DNA of 64,000 bases from Liquorilactobacillus uvarum DSM 19971 (GTDB taxonomy: Bacteria > Bacillota > Bacilli > Lactobacillales > Lactobacillaceae), in contig NZ_AZEG01000003.1 of assembly GCF_001434935.1 (NCBI RefSeq), positions 98,477 to 162,476 on the forward strand, in the 5' to 3' direction. The translations under genes were made by a program, and so were the position numbers. Within the stretch, counting starts at the first letter, position 1; every line of letters starts with the position of its first letter. A model generated the notes under the pieces. That model was given only the letters and a program-made list of their open reading frames with translations. It was not told where the DNA came from and made no database searches. Below are positions 1 to 10,600 of the stretch, piece by piece.

Positions 1-339
1 ACCGGTGGAAGATTAGATCATTTGCTGGCGAATCTTTTTTTTGTTTTGCGTCCACCTTTTTATGAACATCTGCAAGACATAAATCTATATGATAGATACA
101 ACACGGTTAGTTTTTTTAAACCAGGGACATATCGAATAAAAAAAGAAGTAGATAAAAAGTACCTAGCATTTGTTCCTTTAACTGCAGTTAAGAAATTAAC
201 ACTTAAGGATGAAAAGTATCGGTTGAACCAACGGGATTTTTCGGCTCCTATTTCTCTAGCTAGTAATGAATTTGAGGGTAAAACCGCTGAATTTAGTTTT
301 AAAGCAGGCGTAGTTTGTGTGATTCAAAGTAAAGATTGA
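1..339 (+). CDS. thiN: Thiamine pyrophosphokinase, C-terminal part (5' end outside window)
   Basis: The frame is open from base 1 and starts with TGGRLDHLLAN, the GGRxDHxxAN motif of thiamine pyrophosphokinases, which transfer pyrophosphate from ATP to thiamine to give thiamine diphosphate in the cytosol. The remaining roughly 100 residues fit the C-terminal beta-rich thiamine-binding domain (LxxxxFSAPISLASNEF...). Only about the last half of a typical 210-220 residue enzyme is visible. In lactobacilli thiN closes the rpe/thiN end of the run that precedes rpmB, and this position agrees. The N-terminal half cannot be judged from here. Confidence 0.9.
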   Translation, partial: TGGRLDHLLANLFFVLRPPFYEHLQDINLYDRYNTVSFFKPGTYRIKKEVDKKYLAFVPLTAVKKLTLKDEKYRLNQRDFSAPISLASNEFEGKTAEFSFKAGVVCVIQSKD

Positions 340-444
340 ATTTAAAATATTGATTGAGTGTCATCTATCCTGTAAAGCTGCTCTTGTCAGTCTGAAATAA
401 CATTATAAATATTATGTGTTAACTAATTTAAAACGAAGGACGAA

Positions 445-486
445 GGGACTGGCTCAAAATTAAACTTTTGAACCAGCCCCTTTATT
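445..486 (+). terminator. Hairpin terminator after thiN, fused to repeat copy A
   Basis: GGGACTGGCTCAAAA pairs, with a few wobbles, with TTTTGAACCAGCCCC around a 6-nt loop and is followed by TTTATT. It ends the thiN transcript and forms the left edge of a dispersed repeat (see separate entry). Confidence 0.6.
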
Positions 487-612
487 GATCCCGTGAAAGT
501 GTTTCATAAGTTAAAATTTTCCATCTAACTTTGAATTACTCATAGCAAAGAATAGGTTATATTCGTAATTTCTTTTTAGTACTCAAATTTACCGGCTTAT
601 TGCACACTTCCC
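445..612 (+). repeat. Dispersed intergenic element, copy A
   Basis: A hairpin is followed by about 125 bp sharing ordered blocks with copies at 51.57-51.73 kb (reverse) and 53.14-53.31 kb. The blocks are CCTTTATT, ATAAGTTAAAATT, ATTACTCATAGC and CAAATTTACCG. No reading frame of useful length lies in it. This element and the rpmB terminator account for the thiN-rpmB gap; nothing else is seen there. Confidence 0.55.
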
Positions 613-674
613 TTTAGATTTTAGTTCTCCCGTTTCAAGAATGTTACGTTTTGTAAAAGACGATGATTTAGAGT

Positions 675-702
675 ATAAAAAAAGACTCGCCATTAACGAG
701 CC
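675..702 (-). terminator. rpmB terminator
   Basis: Read on the minus strand, GGCTCG and CGAGTC pair around a 7-nt loop and are followed directly by a run of seven or more T, starting about 10 bases after the rpmB stop. Confidence 0.75.
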
Positions 703-711
703 CAAGTTTGG

Positions 712-897
712 TTAAACACGTGTAACTTTACCAGATTTCAATGTGCGTGCAGAAATCCAAACCTTTTTTGGTTTACCATCAACTAAGATTCTAACTTTTT
801 GCAGATTTGGTTTCCAGCTACGATTTGATTGGTTTAACGCATGCGAACGTTTTTTACCGAATGTCGTTTTTTGACCTGTAATAAAATCTTTTGCCAT
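712..897 (-). CDS. rpmB: 50S ribosomal protein L28
   Basis: A 61-residue basic protein beginning [20 protein letters not shown], the typical L28 start, with the conserved [13 protein letters not shown] stretch and the C-terminal [10 protein letters not shown]. It is a structural protein of the large ribosomal subunit. No CxxC zinc motif is present, so it is the zinc-independent form. A strong AGGGAGG ribosome site lies 7-8 bases before the ATG. It stands alone on the minus strand between plus-strand thiN and asp23, the usual arrangement in lactobacilli, and has its own terminator. Confidence 0.97.
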   Translation of the reverse strand: MAKDFITGQKTTFGKKRSHALNQSNRSWKPNLQKVRILVDGKPKKVWISARTLKSGKVTRV

Positions 898-1065
898 TAT
901 TCGTTCCTCCCTTGTTGCTAGGATTTCGAAGCAGACTCCTGCTTACTTACTAGATAAAGTTATCATAGATAGTTCGTGAATGCAAGATTTTTCTGTAAAG
1001 TAAAATAGCTTGGCAGAGATATAAGTTATTAAATTAAGGATATGTCATTTTGAAACACCAATTTA

Positions 1066-1095
1066 TTGACATGGTATTGACTAGTGCTTTATGAT
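1066..1095 (+). promoter_or_regulatory. Promoter of the asp23-fakA unit
   Basis: A consensus -35 TTGACA is followed after 18 bp by TATGAT, about 45 bp before the asp23 start. Read directly from sequence; activity is inferred. Confidence 0.55.
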
Positions 1096-1141
1096 AAAAT
1101 ATCGTTAATGATTGTGTGAAAAATTAAGGAGGCTGTATTTT

Positions 1142-1504
1142 ATGGCTGTAAAAATAAAAACGCAATTCGGAAATATTGACATCAGTAATGATGTAATTGC
1201 CACAGTTGTTGGTGGAGCAGCAACTGAAATTTTTGGGATAGTCGGTATGGCTAGCAAAAATCAGATTAAAGACAATTTGAATGAAATTTTAAAACGTGAT
1301 AATTATTCAAAAGGCGTAGTTGTTCGTCAAGAAGATGCTGAAGTGGCAGTAGATGTTTACATTATAGTAGGTTACGGAACAAAAATATCTGAAGTATGTC
1401 GCAATGTTCAAGACAAAGTTAAATATAACTTGGAATCCATGTTAGGTGTAACTGCTAATTCTGTTAATGTCTTCGTACAAGGTGTGCGTGTAATTGAAGA
1501 TTAG
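1142..1504 (+). CDS. Asp23/Gls24 family envelope stress protein (YloU-like)
   Basis: 120 residues, MAVKIKTQFGNIDISNDVIATVVGG..., with the Asp23 family pattern: the early IDISNDVI segment, the GGAATEIFGIVGM turn and a C-terminal VNVFVQGVRV. Family members are small membrane-associated or cytosolic proteins linked to envelope stress; in Bacillota one paralogue sits just upstream of fakA, as here. The start at 1142 is chosen because AAGGAGG lies 9 bases upstream; an in-frame earlier ATG would place that site inside the gene. It is probably cotranscribed with fakA, which starts 44 bases after the stop. The exact biochemical role is not known from sequence. Confidence 0.88.
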   Translation: MAVKIKTQFGNIDISNDVIATVVGGAATEIFGIVGMASKNQIKDNLNEILKRDNYSKGVVVRQEDAEVAVDVYIIVGYGTKISEVCRNVQDKVKYNLESMLGVTANSVNVFVQGVRVIED

Positions 1505-1548
1505 TCGAGCGTTATAGATAAATGGATTACCAAGGAGGAAGACAGAAT

Positions 1549-3240
1549 TTGAAAGTCACTGAAATTACCGAGTCAGAATTTAGAAAGATGGTTCTGATAG
1601 GCTCAAAAAAGTTAAATAAAAATGCTGAATTTATTAATTCATTAAATGTTTTTCCTGTACCTGATGGAGATACAGGAACAAATATGAGTCTTTCATTTGC
1701 TAGCGGCGCGAAATATGTAGGTGAATCATCCTCTTCTCAAGTCGGTGATCTAACAGCGAGCCTTGCGAAGGGGTTGTTAATGGGAGCAAGAGGCAATTCT
1801 GGCGTTATATTATCGCAGATTTTCCGAGGCTTTTATAAAAGTACGGAAAAGAAAAAGGCTTTGACTGCGAAAGATTTAGCGGATGCCTTAACGAGTGGAG
1901 TCGAGTATGCTTATAAAGCTGTTATGAAGCCGACAGAGGGAACGATACTTACCGTATCGCGTAAAGCCGCAAGTGCTGCTAATAAGAAGGCTGCAGAAAC
2001 AGATAATACTGTTGAGGTTATGGAAGCTGCATATGAAGCTTCAAAGACAGCTTTGGCTGAAACGCCAGACTTATTGCCAGTTTTGAAAGAAGTCGGTGTT
2101 GTCGATTCAGGGGGTCAAGGGTTAACTTTTGTCTATGAAGGCTTTTTTGATGCACTCAGCGGCAATAAGGACGCAGAGACTGAGGAAATGCATCAACCGA
2201 ATGTCGTAGAAATGGATGAGATGGTTAATGCTGCTCATCATAAAAGTGTTCAGAGTCAATTAAATACAGCAGATATCCATTACGGCTATTGTACTGAAAT
2301 TATGATCCGATTGGGTGCAGGGCGTTTGGTCGACCGTAAATTTGATTATGATGAATTCAGGGAATATTTAAATGAATTTGGAGATTCTTTGTTAGTAGTA
2401 GCTGATGATGAAGTCATTAAAGTTCATGTTCATACTGAACATCCAGGCAAAGTATTAGCATATGGGCAACATTTTGGATCTTTGATAAAAGTTAAAGTTG
2501 ATAATATGAGACTTCAACATGAAACAATTTTGGAACATGATCAAGAAGAAGCTTTACAAGAATCAGAAACAGAGACAAGTACTAATGGCTACGGTATTGT
2601 AGCGATTGCAGCTGGAAACGGTATTGGTCGGCTTTTTAAAGGACTAGGTGTTACACATATTTTGAATGGCGGTCAGACAATGAATCCAAGTACACAGGAT
2701 ATTATAGATGCAATTAAACAAACAGGGACAAAGAAAATTATTCTTTTACCCAATAACAAAAACATCTTTTTAGCTGCGCAGCAAGCAGCCGAGGTTGCAG
2801 ATGTACCCGTCGCGGTCATTAAAAGTAAAACCATCGCGCAAGGAATGACAGCAATGCTGGCTTTTGATCCTGAAGCTTCGATCGAAGAGAACAAAAAAAA
2901 TATGACAGGTGATTTGACATCAGTTGTTTCAGGTCAAATTACTATTTCGGTTCGTGATACGACTATTGACGGTAAAAATATTAAAAAAGATGATTATATA
3001 GGGATTGTTGACGGCAAGATCAAAGTTATAGATTCTGACAGAAAAGAAACAGCTATTAAGATGTTAAAAGAAATGGTGGACGATGATAAAGAAATTGTGA
3101 CAATTATTTATGGTCAAGACGGTACAAAGCAGGAAGCTGAGGAAATCAAGACAGCTGTACTTGAGATAGATGAAGATCTTGAAGTTGAGATTCACGAAGG
3201 CGATCAACCGGTATATCCATATTTAATTTCGGTAGAGTAA
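1549..3240 (+). CDS. fakA: Fatty acid kinase catalytic subunit FakA (DAK/DegV-associated YloV family)
   Basis: 563 residues. The N-terminal DhaL-type domain carries NVFPVPDGDTGTNMS (about residues 34-48) and GARGNSGVILSQIFRGF, the ATP and magnesium binding elements of the dihydroxyacetone-kinase fold. The C-terminal half has the FakA domain with VEIHEGDQPVYPYLISVE at the end. FakA phosphorylates fatty acids bound to a FakB (DegV) protein; the acyl phosphate feeds PlsX/PlsY in phospholipid synthesis, and plsX is two genes downstream. The start is taken as TTG 1549 because an AAGGAGG site lies about 10 bases before it; the in-frame ATG at 1522 lies before that site and lacks its own. No fakB is in the window. 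Confidence 0.9.
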   Translation: MKVTEITESEFRKMVLIGSKKLNKNAEFINSLNVFPVPDGDTGTNMSLSFASGAKYVGESSSSQVGDLTASLAKGLLMGARGNSGVILSQIFRGFYKSTEKKKALTAKDLADALTSGVEYAYKAVMKPTEGTILTVSRKAASAANKKAAETDNTVEVMEAAYEASKTALAETPDLLPVLKEVGVVDSGGQGLTFVYEGFFDALSGNKDAETEEMHQPNVVEMDEMVNAAHHKSVQSQLNTADIHYGYCTEIMIRLGAGRLVDRKFDYDEFREYLNEFGDSLLVVADDEVIKVHVHTEHPGKVLAYGQHFGSLIKVKVDNMRLQHETILEHDQEEALQESETETSTNGYGIVAIAAGNGIGRLFKGLGVTHILNGGQTMNPSTQDIIDAIKQTGTKKIILLPNNKNIFLAAQQAAEVADVPVAVIKSKTIAQGMTAMLAFDPEASIEENKKNMTGDLTSVVSGQITISVRDTTIDGKNIKKDDYIGIVDGKIKVIDSDRKETAIKMLKEMVDDDKEIVTIIYGQDGTKQEAEEIKTAVLEIDEDLEVEIHEGDQPVYPYLISVE

Positions 3241-3256
3241 TGATTAATACTTGTAC

Positions 3257-3292
3257 AGTCTGGTTGATTCGAGTAGAATCAGTCAGACTTTT
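3257..3292 (+). terminator. Terminator after fakA
   Basis: AGTCTGGTTGATTC pairs with GAATCAGTCAGACT (two G-U pairs) around GAGTA and is followed by TTTTGG. The short T tract may allow read-through into recG. Confidence 0.65.
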
Positions 3293-3337
3293 GGTATTTA
3301 TAAGCTATTTGTTTAATGCCTAGGAGGTGCTGATGAC

Positions 3338-5377
3338 TTGAAGAGCCTTGCTGATCCTGTTTCCGTGCTAAAGGGTGTTGGACCTAAAAGTGCGGTTGCT
3401 TTGAATAAACTAGGAATAAATACTGTAGGTAACTTGTTGTTGGAGTATCCCTTTCGTTATGATGATTTTGCGGTTAGAAGATTAAGCGATATAACGGACC
3501 AAGAAAAGGTCACTTTAAAGGGGACTGTGGCATCTGAGGCTGTTCTTACGCGATTTGGTCGAAAGAAAAGTCGCCTTAATTTTCGACTATTGGTCGAGCA
3601 TGATGTAATCATGGTAACTTTTTTCAACCAGCCTTATTTAGCACAAAAAGTTGAAACGGGTAAGGAAATGGCTATTTATGGCAAATGGGATGGAAGACAC
3701 CAACGTTTAGCAGGGATGAAAATATTATTTAATGCAGGTGCTAATGATATAGCCGGCGTTTATCGCTCATCAAAGGATGTGCAGCAGGCAACTGTTAAAA
3801 AGCTTGTTAAACAAGCCTATGAGCTTTACGGGGATGTTCTTACAGAGATTATTCCAGAAGAAACACGTCGCAAGTTCAAATTATTGCCGCGAAAAACAAT
3901 GATTCACGACATGCATTTTCCTGAAAATCAGCAGGCAGCGAGTTTGGCTCGACGGTCTGCGGTATTCGATGAGTTTTTCTGCTTTCAGGTGAAAATGCAA
4001 TTTATCAAAAAAATTCAACATAAGAAACATGGCATAAAAATTTCCTATGATAATGACCAAGTAAAAATGTTTATTGCAACGTTGCCTTTTGAGCTGACTG
4101 CTGCGCAAAAAAAAGTTGTGAATGAAATCTGCAGCGATTTGCATCATACTGTTCATATGAATCGTCTGCTTCAAGGTGATGTTGGCTCTGGTAAAACGGT
4201 TGTGGCAGCGATTGCTTTATATGCAGCAGTTACCGCTGGGTTTCAAGCGGCCTTGATGGTGCCAACGGAAATTCTTGCACAACAGCATGCGGAAAAGCTA
4301 GATCATTTATTCGCAAAGTTTAATGTGAATGTTGCCTTACTGACTGGATCAACGGCTAGCAGAGTAAAAATAAGAAGAGAATTATTGAAACATTTGAAGG
4401 ATGGTCAAATTGACATTGTTGTCGGTACCCATGCTTTAATCCAAAATGATGTTGTTTTTAAAAATTTAGGATTAGTCATTACGGATGAGCAGCATCGCTT
4501 CGGAGTTAATCAAAGGCAAAAATTCAAAAAAAAGGGAATTATGCCGGACGTTTTGGCCATGACGGCAACTCCAATTCCACGTACATTAGCTATTACGATG
4601 TATGGTGAGATGGACGTTTCTACTATTACTGAACTACCTAAGGGACGCTTGCCCATTGAAACTGTTTGGTTGAGAGAAAAACAATTAGGTGAGGCCATTA
4701 TTTTTTTAAAAAAGCAACTTAGCTTTGGAGCACAGGCATATGTGATTAGTCCCTTGATTGAAGAGTCAGAGATGATGGACTTGAAAAATGCTGAGGAAAT
4801 TTTTGCTAAATTAAAAAAGCAGCTGGAACCTGAGTATCACGTAGGATTGCTGCACGGTCGAATGAAAGGCTCAGAAAAAAATGAAGTAATGGCAGCTTTT
4901 AAAAATAAGAAGTTTGACATTCTTGTATCAACGACTGTGATTGAGGTTGGAGTGGACATTCCTAATGCAACCATGATGCTGATTTTGGATGCTGATCGCT
5001 TTGGGTTGGCACAATTACATCAGTTACGTGGTCGAGTCGGCCGAGGGAAAAAGCAATCGTATTGTTTTCTGATAGCGGATCCTAAAAATGAGTATGGGGT
5101 CGCGAGAATGAAAGTGATGTCTGAAACAAACGATGGTTTTATAATTGCGCAAAAGGATCTTGAATTGCGAGGACAAGGAGATATTTTAGGCAATAAGCAA
5201 TCTGGTGTCCCTGATTTCAAGGTTGGCGATCCAGTGACGGATCTGCGTATTTTACAAGCTGCACAGCAAGAGGCAGCCCAAATTATAAATGACCCAGAGT
5301 TTACGCATAAAAGTACTAACAAAGGATTAATTAATTACTTGCGTCATGAGTTAGATAAGGGGATCAGTTTTGACTGA
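3338..5377 (+). CDS. recG: ATP-dependent DNA helicase RecG
   Basis: 679 residues, normal length for RecG, a cytosolic branch-migration helicase that regresses stalled forks and processes Holliday junctions. The N-terminal wedge/OB region is followed by Walker A GDVGSGKT (about 280), a DEQHRFG box (about 383), the TATPIPRTLA motif and the C-terminal helicase motifs ending in HQLRGRVGRG and DLELRGQGDILG. The start is TTG: AGGAGG lies 10 bases upstream, and the only nearby ATG is out of frame and stops at once. It is followed after 19 bases by plsX, suggesting one transcript. Confidence 0.97.
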   Translation: MKSLADPVSVLKGVGPKSAVALNKLGINTVGNLLLEYPFRYDDFAVRRLSDITDQEKVTLKGTVASEAVLTRFGRKKSRLNFRLLVEHDVIMVTFFNQPYLAQKVETGKEMAIYGKWDGRHQRLAGMKILFNAGANDIAGVYRSSKDVQQATVKKLVKQAYELYGDVLTEIIPEETRRKFKLLPRKTMIHDMHFPENQQAASLARRSAVFDEFFCFQVKMQFIKKIQHKKHGIKISYDNDQVKMFIATLPFELTAAQKKVVNEICSDLHHTVHMNRLLQGDVGSGKTVVAAIALYAAVTAGFQAALMVPTEILAQQHAEKLDHLFAKFNVNVALLTGSTASRVKIRRELLKHLKDGQIDIVVGTHALIQNDVVFKNLGLVITDEQHRFGVNQRQKFKKKGIMPDVLAMTATPIPRTLAITMYGEMDVSTITELPKGRLPIETVWLREKQLGEAIIFLKKQLSFGAQAYVISPLIEESEMMDLKNAEEIFAKLKKQLEPEYHVGLLHGRMKGSEKNEVMAAFKNKKFDILVSTTVIEVGVDIPNATMMLILDADRFGLAQLHQLRGRVGRGKKQSYCFLIADPKNEYGVARMKVMSETNDGFIIAQKDLELRGQGDILGNKQSGVPDFKVGDPVTDLRILQAAQQEAAQIINDPEFTHKSTNKGLINYLRHELDKGISFD

Positions 5378-5396
5378 TTAAGAGAGGATGATTGAT

Positions 5397-6419
5397 TTGA
5401 AAATTGCGGTTGATGCTATGGGTGGGGACAATGCTCCACAATCAATAGTTGCTGGTGTGGAACGCGCACGTGATGAGTTTAAGGACATTGATTTTTTACT
5501 TTTTGGGATCGAAGATGAGATTCGTAAATTTTTGAAGAATGAAACAAGAATTACAATTGTACATACGAATGAGATGATTGTAATGAATGATGAACCAGTA
5601 AAAGCCATTAGACAAAAGAAAAACTCTTCAATGGTTTTGGCAGCAAAGGCAGTTAAAGAGCATGAAGCAGACGCTATTTTTTCTTGCGGAAACACAGGGG
5701 CACTTTTAGCAGCTGGCTTGTTGATTGTAGGGAGAATAAAGGGAATTTCGCGTCCCGGATTACTCTCGACGTTGCCAGTAATCGGGGAATCTAATGATGG
5801 TGGGTTTAATCTTCTTGACAGTGGTGCTAATGCAGAAAACAAGCCGGAGCATTTATATCAATATGCTATTTTAGGTAAATATTATGCGCAAAAAGTCAGA
5901 AAAATTAATAATCCAAGAATAGGTCTGCTAAACAATGGAACTGAACCGCACAAGGGCAGCAAAGTGACTCAGGAAGCTTATAAATTATTAAGTGATGATC
6001 CTAATATTAATTTTGTGGGCAATGTTGAATCAAGCTCGATCTTAAATAATGTCGCAGATGTCGTTGTTGCTGATGGATTCACAGGCAATGCAGTTTTAAA
6101 AGCGATTGAAGGAACGGCTTCCTCCATTATGCATCTTATGAAAGCTATGTTTTTAAATAGTGGTGTCAAAGGGAAGATAAGTGCTTTGCTTTTGAAATCC
6201 AGTTTAATGGAACTGAAGGAGAAAATGAATCAGTCTCAATACGGCGGGGCTGTTCTCTTAGGTGTCAAAGCTCCAGTGGTTAAAGCGCATGGTTCTAGTG
6301 ATGAACTGGCAGTTTACTATACACTGAAACAAATTCATACAATGATCGAAGGAAAAATGATTCCCGACTTCGTAGATTATTTTAGTCAGCAGCGTATTTC
6401 TGCTAAAATAGAAAAATAG
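5397..6419 (+). CDS. plsX: Phosphate acyltransferase PlsX
   Basis: 340 residues opening [20 protein letters not shown], the family hallmark, with the [14 protein letters not shown] and [16 protein letters not shown] segments. PlsX reversibly converts acyl-ACP to acyl phosphate, the donor for PlsY, at the inner face of the membrane. The TTG start is preferred over the in-frame ATG nine bases earlier because AGAGAGG lies 8 bases before the TTG but abuts the ATG, and because homologues begin exactly at KIAVDAMGG. It is followed by acpP, its substrate carrier. Confidence 0.96.
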   Translation: MKIAVDAMGGDNAPQSIVAGVERARDEFKDIDFLLFGIEDEIRKFLKNETRITIVHTNEMIVMNDEPVKAIRQKKNSSMVLAAKAVKEHEADAIFSCGNTGALLAAGLLIVGRIKGISRPGLLSTLPVIGESNDGGFNLLDSGANAENKPEHLYQYAILGKYYAQKVRKINNPRIGLLNNGTEPHKGSKVTQEAYKLLSDDPNINFVGNVESSSILNNVADVVVADGFTGNAVLKAIEGTASSIMHLMKAMFLNSGVKGKISALLLKSSLMELKEKMNQSQYGGAVLLGVKAPVVKAHGSSDELAVYYTLKQIHTMIEGKMIPDFVDYFSQQRISAKIEK

Positions 6420-6452
6420 CTTATTGTATAATGAAAATTTTTGGAGGAAAAA

Positions 6453-6695
6453 ATGACTGAGAAAGAAATTTTTAATAAGATTGCTAAGATTATCCATGAT
6501 CGTTTCGAATTGGACCAAAGTAAGATCACCCCAGAACTTACTTTTTCATCTGATTTAGATGCTGATTCGATTGATATAGTTGAATTTGTTCTTGAGCTTG
6601 AAGATACTTTTGGTGCAGAAATCCCTGATGAAGACGCTGAAAAGCTTCTAACCGTTGGTGATGTCGTTAAATATATTGAAAAACGTCAGGCATAA
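6453..6695 (+). CDS. acpP: Acyl carrier protein
   Basis: 80 residues, acidic, with the phosphopantetheine attachment serine in DLDADSIDIVEF (Ser39). The usual DSL is DSI here, as in the plsX-linked ACP of many lactobacilli. It carries acyl chains for fatty acid and phospholipid synthesis. The start is the ATG 6 bases after TGGAGG; an upstream in-frame TTG lies inside the ribosome site. This ACP is linked to plsX rather than to a fab operon, so it may mainly serve PlsX/PlsC; a second ACP elsewhere is likely but not visible. Confidence 0.95.
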   Translation: MTEKEIFNKIAKIIHDRFELDQSKITPELTFSSDLDADSIDIVEFVLELEDTFGAEIPDEDAEKLLTVGDVVKYIEKRQA

Positions 6696-6731
6696 AGCTG
6701 GTTGTAAAGCAGGAGTAAAGAATGGTGATAT

Positions 6732-6768
6732 AAGCTAGGACAGATATTTTTTGTCCCAGCTTTTTTTA
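6732..6768 (+). terminator. Terminator after acpP
   Basis: AAGCTAGGACA and TGTCCCAGCTT pair with a single A-C mismatch and are followed by TTTTTTT. It ends the recG-plsX-acpP transcript. Confidence 0.85.
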
Positions 6769-6856
6769 GTATTGAATTCAAGAAGCAAGCTTTATTTTAG
6801 AAAATGCATATTAGTAAAAGTCACTGTATTATGAATACTTTCAGTTGGAGGAAACT

Positions 6857-6885
6857 TTGTTTCATAGCCTGTGAAAGGGTATAAT
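6857..6885 (+). promoter_or_regulatory. Promoter of rnc-smc-ftsY run
   Basis: TTGTTT, 17 bp, TATAAT, located 35 bp before the rnc start and after the acpP terminator. Confidence 0.6.
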
Positions 6886-6919
6886 ATAAATACTGAAATA
6901 AGTTAAAGGAGAAGAAAAA

Positions 6920-7615
6920 GTGATAATCGGACTAGCAGAAAAATTAAAGAAGGATTTTGAAATTGATTTTAAGAACCAGTATTTATTAGACGAGGCGTTT
7001 ACGCATGCTTCATATGCAAATGAACACCCTAAAGAACATCTGAAATACTATGAACGCATTGAATTTTTAGGCGATGCAGTAATGCAACTTTGCGTCTCAG
7101 AATATCTTTTTGTACGTTATCCGATGCTTCCAGAAGGAAAGTTGTCACGCTTGCGTGCGGCGATGGTATGTGAAGATAGTTTCAGTAAATTTGCCAAAGA
7201 ATGTAATTTTGATGAATATATTCGTCTTGGAAAAGGGGAAGAAAAGGCAGATGCACGTCAGCGACCATCTCTTCTTTGCGATATTTTTGAATCTTTTATA
7301 GGTGCACTTTACCAGGATCAAGGGAAAAAAGCAGTTGACAAGTTTATTGCGCGTGTTGTATTTCCCAAGTTGGATATGGGATGGTTTGATCATCTTTTGG
7401 ATCATAAAACAGAATTGCAGGAGTATTTGCAAAAAAACGGTAATGTAAACATTGAATATAGTGAAGTTATGGATAAGGGACCAGAACACGATAAGCAGTA
7501 TACAATGGCTGTGAGTGTTGGTGGTAAAACAATTGGTACAGGCATGGGGCATTCCAAAAAAGCTGCAGAACAGGCGGCGGCAAACGATGCTTTGAAAAAG
7601 TTCAGTGGCAGATGA
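6920..7615 (+). CDS. rnc: Ribonuclease III
   Basis: 231 residues: an N-terminal RNase III domain with the signature YERIEFLGDAVMQLCVSEYLF (around residue 47) and the second acidic site in CDIFESFIGALYQD, then a C-terminal double-stranded RNA binding domain ending GMGHSKKAAEQAAANDALKKF. It cleaves double-stranded RNA in rRNA precursor processing and mRNA turnover. The start is GTG, 8-9 bases after AAGGAGAAG. smc follows after 33 bases; rnc-smc-ftsY is conserved across Bacillota. Confidence 0.97.
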   Translation: MIIGLAEKLKKDFEIDFKNQYLLDEAFTHASYANEHPKEHLKYYERIEFLGDAVMQLCVSEYLFVRYPMLPEGKLSRLRAAMVCEDSFSKFAKECNFDEYIRLGKGEEKADARQRPSLLCDIFESFIGALYQDQGKKAVDKFIARVVFPKLDMGWFDHLLDHKTELQEYLQKNGNVNIEYSEVMDKGPEHDKQYTMAVSVGGKTIGTGMGHSKKAAEQAAANDALKKFSGR

Positions 7616-7648
7616 CTATCATTTTAGTGTAAGAAGGAGTGTCGTTTT

Positions 7649-10600
7649 ATGAAACTCAAGTCGCTAGTCATTAATGGCTTTAAGTCCTTTGCAGATAGAA
7701 CTGAAATTGTTTTTCAACCTGGAATGACAGCAATCGTCGGACCTAATGGTAGTGGAAAGAGTAACATTATTGAAGCTATTCGTTGGGCTTTAGGAGAACA
7801 ATCAGTCAAAAGTTTGCGCGGGGAGAAGATGCCCGATGTTATTTTTGCAGGTTCGAACGATAGAGCTGCATTGAACAGGGCCGAAGTTTTAATTACCTTT
7901 GATAATCATGATCATTATTTGAACATGCAAAGTGATGAAGTAACTATTGGACGCAAGATTTATCGTGATGGAAATAGTGAATTTTTGATTAACGGGCAGC
8001 AGGTACGTCTGAAAGATGTAGTTAATTTATTCATGGACACTGGTTTGGGACGTGAATCTTTTTCGATTATCTCTCAAGGCCGTGTAGAAACTATTTTTAA
8101 TAGTAAACCACAAGAAAGACGATTGATTATTGAGGAAGTTGCAGGTGTTTCAAAATACAAAAAAGAAAAACAAAAAGCTGAATTCGAATTAGCTGAAACA
8201 AAAGATCATTTGGAGCGAGTAGCTGATATTATAGCTGAGCTTAAAAAACAGCGAGAGCCTCTGAAAGAACAAAGCAGTATAGCTAGGGACTATCTTGCCC
8301 AGAAAAAGGAATTTGATCGCTATGATATTAACCGTTTAGTGCTGGAGATTAAAAGCAGCAAGAGTGACTGTTCAAAGTCAGAAAATGAACTAGAAAAGCT
8401 TAATGAAGAAATCAATATGAGGAAAACTAAAGTTCAAAAGCAGCAACGAGTAGTTAATAATCTGCACACACAAGAACAGCATTTAAATAAAAAAATAGAC
8501 CAAATTCAGGGGAAATTAGTTGAGATAACTAAAGAAAGTGAACGGCTTAGCGGTCAAAAAAATATGTCTCAACAAGAGCATCATTTTCAGGAAACTAGGT
8601 ATAAAGAACTTGTACAGCAAAAAGCTGAGAACCAAGCAACCTTAGCTTCAATTAAAAATAAAAAAAATGAATTGATAACTGAAATTGAAGACATTAAGAA
8701 AAATTTGAAGCTTTGGCAAATGAAAATTGCAGATTTGACTAAAAAGACGACAGCTGATGAAACAGAATTTGAGAAAAGCATTGAAGATCTACGAGCGACA
8801 ATTATCGAAAAGATGCAAGTACAAACAACGCTCAGAAATAAAACTGTTTATTTAGAAAAAGAAGAAAAAAAGCGAACATCAACTAAGAAGCTCGTTAATC
8901 AAAAAATTACGATAATTCAGCAAAAAATTTCGAAATTAGAGGATAACTATCGAAAGACAAATACTGATCTTAAGCAACTTCAAGATGATATTTCGAATGT
9001 TAGCAAAAAGATAGAGCAGCACCAAGATCAGTTAGATGAAGATAGAAAAAAAATTGATATACAAAAACAGCAATGGTATAAAGCACTTGAAATACTTCAG
9101 AAGGCTCGAGCACAGTATGAAAGTCTGAAAAACATTACTGCAAACTATGCCGGCTACTATCTAGGCGTTAAAGAAGTTTTGAAAGCGCGTGATCGGCTTA
9201 GTGGAATTGTTGGCCCTGTGGTAGAGATATTCGATGTACCTGCTGAATTTGCACATGCAATCGAAACCGTCTTAGGAGGACAACTGCAAAACGTGGTGGT
9301 GACTGATGAGCAAGCTGCTAAAAGGGCAATTTCTTTTTTGACTAAAAACAAATTAGGACGAGTAACTTTTCTGCCGCGTACTACGGTTCGACGTCATTTC
9401 ATAGGCGCTTCACAAAGAAAAACCTTAACAAGTATTGCAGGTGTCATAGGAATAGCTAGTCAAATAGTTAAATGCAATAATGAGGAAGACTTGCCAATTT
9501 TGGATTATCTTTTAGGAATAACAGTTATTGTTGAGAAAATGGATGATGCTATTCAAGTTCAGCGTGCATTAGGTCACAGTGTAAGGATTGTTACACTAGC
9601 TGGTAATATTATCAATCTTGGCGGGTCAATGACAGGAGGCAGCTCGAAACAACAGCGTACGGGACTGCTTGAACAAAAACAAAGAGTGACTCAGCTAGCG
9701 GAAAATATTGCAACGATGCAAGAAAAAATGTCCACGTTAGAAGTCAAAGGTGCAAATCTGCAAAAACAAAGAGAAGATAATGAAGCATTACTGATAACTG
9801 AGAATAAGGAAATAAAAGAAAAGCAAAAACAATTTCAGAGTTTAAAAAACGAACTAACGATTATACAGAATGATTTAAAGTATCAAAAAGAGCAACTCGA
9901 ATTGCATCAAACTGAATTTGAAAATTCAAAGTTTGAGAGTCAAAATTTTACAACAGATCAAAATACTCTAAAAAAAGATTTGGATAAGGTTTCACAAGAG
10001 CTAAAAAAAATGCGTCAAGATTACGATGAGCAAAAAAAGGGCTTAACTGATCTTACACAGCTGCATAAGCAGAATGAAGCGTATTTGCGTGAAGCCCAGC
10101 AAAAGTATGCCGTTATTAAGGAAAGAGCGCATGCTAAAGAGGTGCAACTGGATGAAATCGATACACAGATAGAGCAATTGCAACAGTTAAATGCTAAAGC
10201 TCAAAAGATGTTGTCTGAAATAAAAAAAGAACAATCAATTCGACAATTAAAAAGTTCTGATATTATTTCTAAGGTTGAAGCTTATGCAGTAGAACGTGAT
10301 AGTGCAAAGCATGAACTTGAAAAGAAACAGCGGCAGAGGGAAGAAATGCATAAACAAGCGGTGACAGCTGAAAGTGATTTGGAACGCTTAAATGAACTGC
10401 AAGAAGTTGTTTTTGATGAAAAGAGAAGACAGAGTGTAAAATTGAGCCGCTTGAATACGTTATTAGACCATAGTTTATCTGCACTATCTGACAACTATCA
10501 TTTAACCTATGAAAAGGCTGCAGTTGGGGATGTTGATGGAAACTTAGAGCAAGTACAGCATAAGTTAAAGTTACTTAAATTGGGTATATCTGAGTTAGGG